Shown here: positions 61,670 through 64,000 of the stretch, piece after piece
Layout: each line of letters begins with the position of its first letter
Numbering within the stretch: position 1 is the first letter of the stretch
DNA from: Adiantum capillus-veneris
Taxonomy: Eukaryota; Streptophyta; Polypodiopsida; Polypodiales; Pteridaceae
Direction of reading: 5' to 3'
Length of the DNA: 64,000 nt
NCBI GenBank assembly: GCA_014529385.2
Contig: CM043967.1
Coordinates: forward strand, 134,551,182-134,615,181
The notes under the pieces: model-generated
What the model saw: only the letters and a program-made list of their open reading frames with translations
Databases searched by the model: none
Told to the model about the DNA's origin: nothing
Translations under genes and position numbers: made by a program

Positions 61670-62960
61670 CCTGATGATTTTTTCAGTGTTAGTGTTCCCA
61701 GTGCTTGCCCTTTGTGTGTCTGATGCCGTTTCTGAGGTTTAGTGCCGCTTCGGGTCACTTTTTGTTCATGCGGATCATATGGACTTGTCGAGCATGTCGA
61801 GATGCTCCTACCCATAATTTTTGGTAGCATTTGGTTGCCGTTTTGCCGATTTCCCATTTGGTGGCCTCTTGCGGGTTTCTAGGAATTAGGGTTTTTCCCG
61901 ATGGTCTCCCGCTGCCTTTGGCTATCCAGGACTGGTCTCCTAGACTAGGGTAAGCTGTCGATGAAGTCTTGTTGCTTTCAGGTTAGCCGTTAGGCCGCCA
62001 TCTCTACTTGCAGGTCTCTACCGCTCGCTTTGTGTGTGACCTCTACGCTAGCTTTCGCGACATAATGACAAACATGCGCGAAAAGCTCAAGGTGGTGAGC
62101 CTACCTCTCATGTCTGGAGCTGGTCGGGTAGACGTGTGCGTCGTAAAAACTGCTGGAAGGTCGATCCGCTCTAGGTGGCAGAAGCTCTCTCCACAAAGTC
62201 AATAGTGAGAATGAGCTAAAAATGGGGTGGAAATTTCTTATAATGGAGGTCCCCGAACCACTTTTCATGAAATTTGACATGTGCTCCTATCTTCCTACGA
62301 GATGCAGTTCAGGCTCAAAAATTTCTTGATTTGGACTCCATTTGCTCTGTTTACCAAAAATTTGTCATTTCGGTCCAAACTTGGCCAAAACACGCTTTAT
62401 TTCTTGATTTGGACTCCATTTGCTCTGTTTACCAAAAATTTGTCATTTCGGTCCAAACATGGCCAAAACACGCTTTTCGCTCCAGTCTCATAATTGCATC
62501 CCCACTGTACCATAGGTTGTCCTTTAGTCACTGGTCATCCCCATACTTTTTGTTTTTCAATACGACTGTTTTTCACCTGCTTTTTGTATTTTTGAAGTTT
62601 TTCTGCCGAAAATTAGCAAAATTAAAAGGAAAATAGCAAATCAAACCCAAAAAATCCCCAAAATTCATAATAGATCACAAACATCACCATAACACATTCT
62701 ATACACTCACATGCAATTTTTATGGCCGGATTTCTCCGTTTTACCAATATTTTGCCTGAAAAATGGCTATTTCTACTTATATACACACACCTAGGGGCTT
62801 GATTTGGTGTTTGGCCCCCTATACCTGTAGCTTCATGCTGTACAAGGAAATATATACTTGGGTTACTCCAGAAAATTCTGCAATCAAATGTCAACCCTTA
62901 AAATAGTCGAAAATCATGCTCTTTTTTGTTGTTTCTGTTATTGGTTCCGCATTGAGAATG
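61670..62960. other. Gyp-2 spacer between palindrome array and pol, with a 78-bp duplication
   Basis: Non-coding and collinear with 50877-52485 of Gyp-1. A 78-bp tandem duplication lies at 62322-62399 and 62400-62477 (TTTCTTGATTTGGACTCC at both starts). Short ORFs are not conserved. Confidence 0.65.
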
Positions 62961-62996
62961 CCTCCCCCCCTCCTAGTCGGAGTCCTCCCGGACGAC
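62961..62996 (-). promoter_or_regulatory. conserved internal polypurine block of Gyp-2
   Basis: 35 of 36 bases are identical to 52486-52521. It lies 146 nt after the pol stop in minus orientation. It has the same GTCC/GGAC hairpin and G-rich purine run. Confidence 0.6.
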
Positions 62997-63141
62997 AAGT
63001 TTTCGCCTCGGAGTATGTGCCGTGCATAGGTTGAAAAAGTTTTGCTAATGCCTGGCCGATTAATGTGGCCCTATTTTATGCATACTCGGTTAATGCATGG
63101 ATAAATTAATGTTGTGCAAGAGAAGGGAATAAGCAAGATGC

Positions 63142-63987
63142 TTATTGGCATTCGCCGTCAAGGCTTCCTGGTTTCTTTGCAAGTAACAGCTGTAATTCTA
63201 CTGCTCTATGTTTAATTGTCTTTTTGGCAAGAGGCAATTGCTTTGCCGACACGGTTGATGGAGTCGTAGTTGTTTCTGAGGATAGAATTGGCTGGGATGT
63301 GATAGCTATGGGCCTTATGGCCTTGGCTTTCCATTGGTACTTTGGTGCTGCCAACTTTTGTAGATGGTTTAGCACTTTCTTGTTTGCCACTGGTTTGTCT
63401 GTCATCGGCATCCACATATATCTGTTCACCTTGTTGACCTGCAGATGTCTACTTTCCATTGTTGCTTGTACCGTAGGGATTTCCTTTGGCTTTTGCTTTG
63501 GGATCCATATCTGTTTTATGACCTTGGTTCTGGGTTGCACTGTCTGCTTTGTTGGAATCCGTTTGTTACATTGTTTCTTTCCCGCCATGGCATTTCTATC
63601 CTTCCGCATCCATACTTGTTTACCTTGTTTTGGTAGCCTAGATTTTTGCATTGTGGCTAGTGACTTCAGCTGTCTGTGATTAGCATGGTTGGCTTTCACG
63701 TGGTTGTTGGTCTTAGGTTTCATGGTGGTCTTTGATGGTATTTGTTCTTTTGTCTCTGTTGCCAGTGATTGCATGGCTTGCCGTTCATCATGATGGTATT
63801 GCTGAGCAAAATCTATCACCCGTTGTTCATTTTCGTGCTGAATTTTGATCGCCTTTGCGTTCCAATCTATCTGGACATTGTATGCTTTTTGCCAAGGTTG
63901 CCCTAGCATCATTGGGTGTTGTGTGCTTTCATCTGTCACCACATAGAATTTGTGTGGGTAAATATATTGATGTAGCTGTACATGCAA
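63142..63987 (-). CDS. Gyp-2 second retropepsin (C-terminal part) and W-motif tail, partial
   Basis: 281 codons, continuing beyond the right edge. It begins inside the second protease (QYIYPHKFYVVTDESTQHPM, MLGQPWQKAYNVQIDWNAK), which aligns with residues 669-712 of the Gyp-1 polyprotein. A basic tail follows with KQVWMRK, KQIWIPK and RYMWMPM. The tail ends KHRAVELQLLLAKKPG, similar to KYRAALLERLLYHR in Gyp-1. Protease and tail share one frame here. The active-site Asp should lie just outside the window. Confidence 0.75.
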   Translation of the reverse strand: MHVQLHQYIYPHKFYVVTDESTQHPMMLGQPWQKAYNVQIDWNAKAIKIQHENEQRVIDFAQQYHHDERQAMQSLATETKEQIPSKTTMKPKTNNHVKANHANHRQLKSLATMQKSRLPKQGKQVWMRKDRNAMAGKKQCNKRIPTKQTVQPRTKVIKQIWIPKQKPKEIPTVQATMESRHLQVNKVNRYMWMPMTDKPVANKKVLNHLQKLAAPKYQWKAKAIRPIAITSQPILSSETTTTPSTVSAKQLPLAKKTIKHRAVELQLLLAKKPGSLDGECQ

Positions 63988-64000
63988 TATAGTCCATCCT

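Overview
The window looks like nuclear DNA of a land plant with a large, repeat-rich genome. The evidence is plant-type LTR retrotransposons: Ty1/copia with an initiator-Met primer site, and Ty3/gypsy of Tat/Ogre type with a TGGCGCC primer site. There is also a long non-coding LTR element, a decayed hAT-like transposase and long microsatellites. I cannot name the species, and fern, lycophyte, bryophyte and gymnosperm all remain possible. I found no intact host gene, no tRNA or rRNA gene and no CRISPR array. The only cellular-looking gene is a broken protein-kinase-like sequence near 11.3-12.8 kb.

Layout. At 0-1.1 kb there are GA microsatellites and a degenerate tandem repeat. At 1.3-2.4 kb (+) is a decayed fragment carrying a second-type retropepsin. 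The stretch 2.4-4.4 kb holds nothing recognised. At 4.4-8.5 kb (-) is the 5' half of gypsy element Gyp-5: LTR, primer site, leader ORF, gag and the start of the protease. At 8.7-11.2 kb (-) is gag-protease of Gyp-4. The kinase pseudogene lies at 11.3-12.8 kb (+) and a hAT-like remnant at 13.5-14.6 kb (-). A TIR element with TTAA ends lies at 15.0-16.2 kb. A LARD-like non-coding LTR element occupies 16.2-27.7 kb and is preceded by a second copy of its own 3' interior. A gypsy pol fragment lies at 27.7-28.4 kb (+). At 28.4-39.5 kb (+) is an old copia element (Cop-out), broken by a 1.3-kb TG..CA insertion and by a younger 5.5-kb copia (Cop-in) with target duplication GGTTA. At 39.4-64 kb (-) are three nested relatives: Gyp-1 (45402-61269, target duplication AATGG) sits inside Gyp-2 (40280 to beyond the right edge), which appears to sit inside Gyp-3.

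The most interesting system is the Gyp-1/Gyp-2 family. In element order it carries LTR, a TGGCGCC primer site, a leader with palindrome repeats, an ORF of unknown function, gag, and a polyprotein with a first retropepsin, an integrase C-terminal region and then a second retropepsin with a tail of repeated K-Q-x-W-x-x-K motifs. After that come a conserved internal polypurine block, a palindrome array, a long coiled-coil ORF (ORF-X), the 3' polypurine tract and the LTR. Thirteen copies of a 24-bp palindrome recur at about 284-bp spacing. Gyp-1 copies have TAT/ATA next to the core and Gyp-2 copies have TAG/CTA, a symmetric change that keeps the palindrome. Half-palindromes with the matching element-specific bases lie in the LTRs. 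This fits an element-specific binding site for a dimeric factor, or a conserved hairpin; both readings are inference. Gyp-1 lacks reverse transcriptase, RNase H and the integrase core, so it must have been mobilised in trans or have lost them after insertion.
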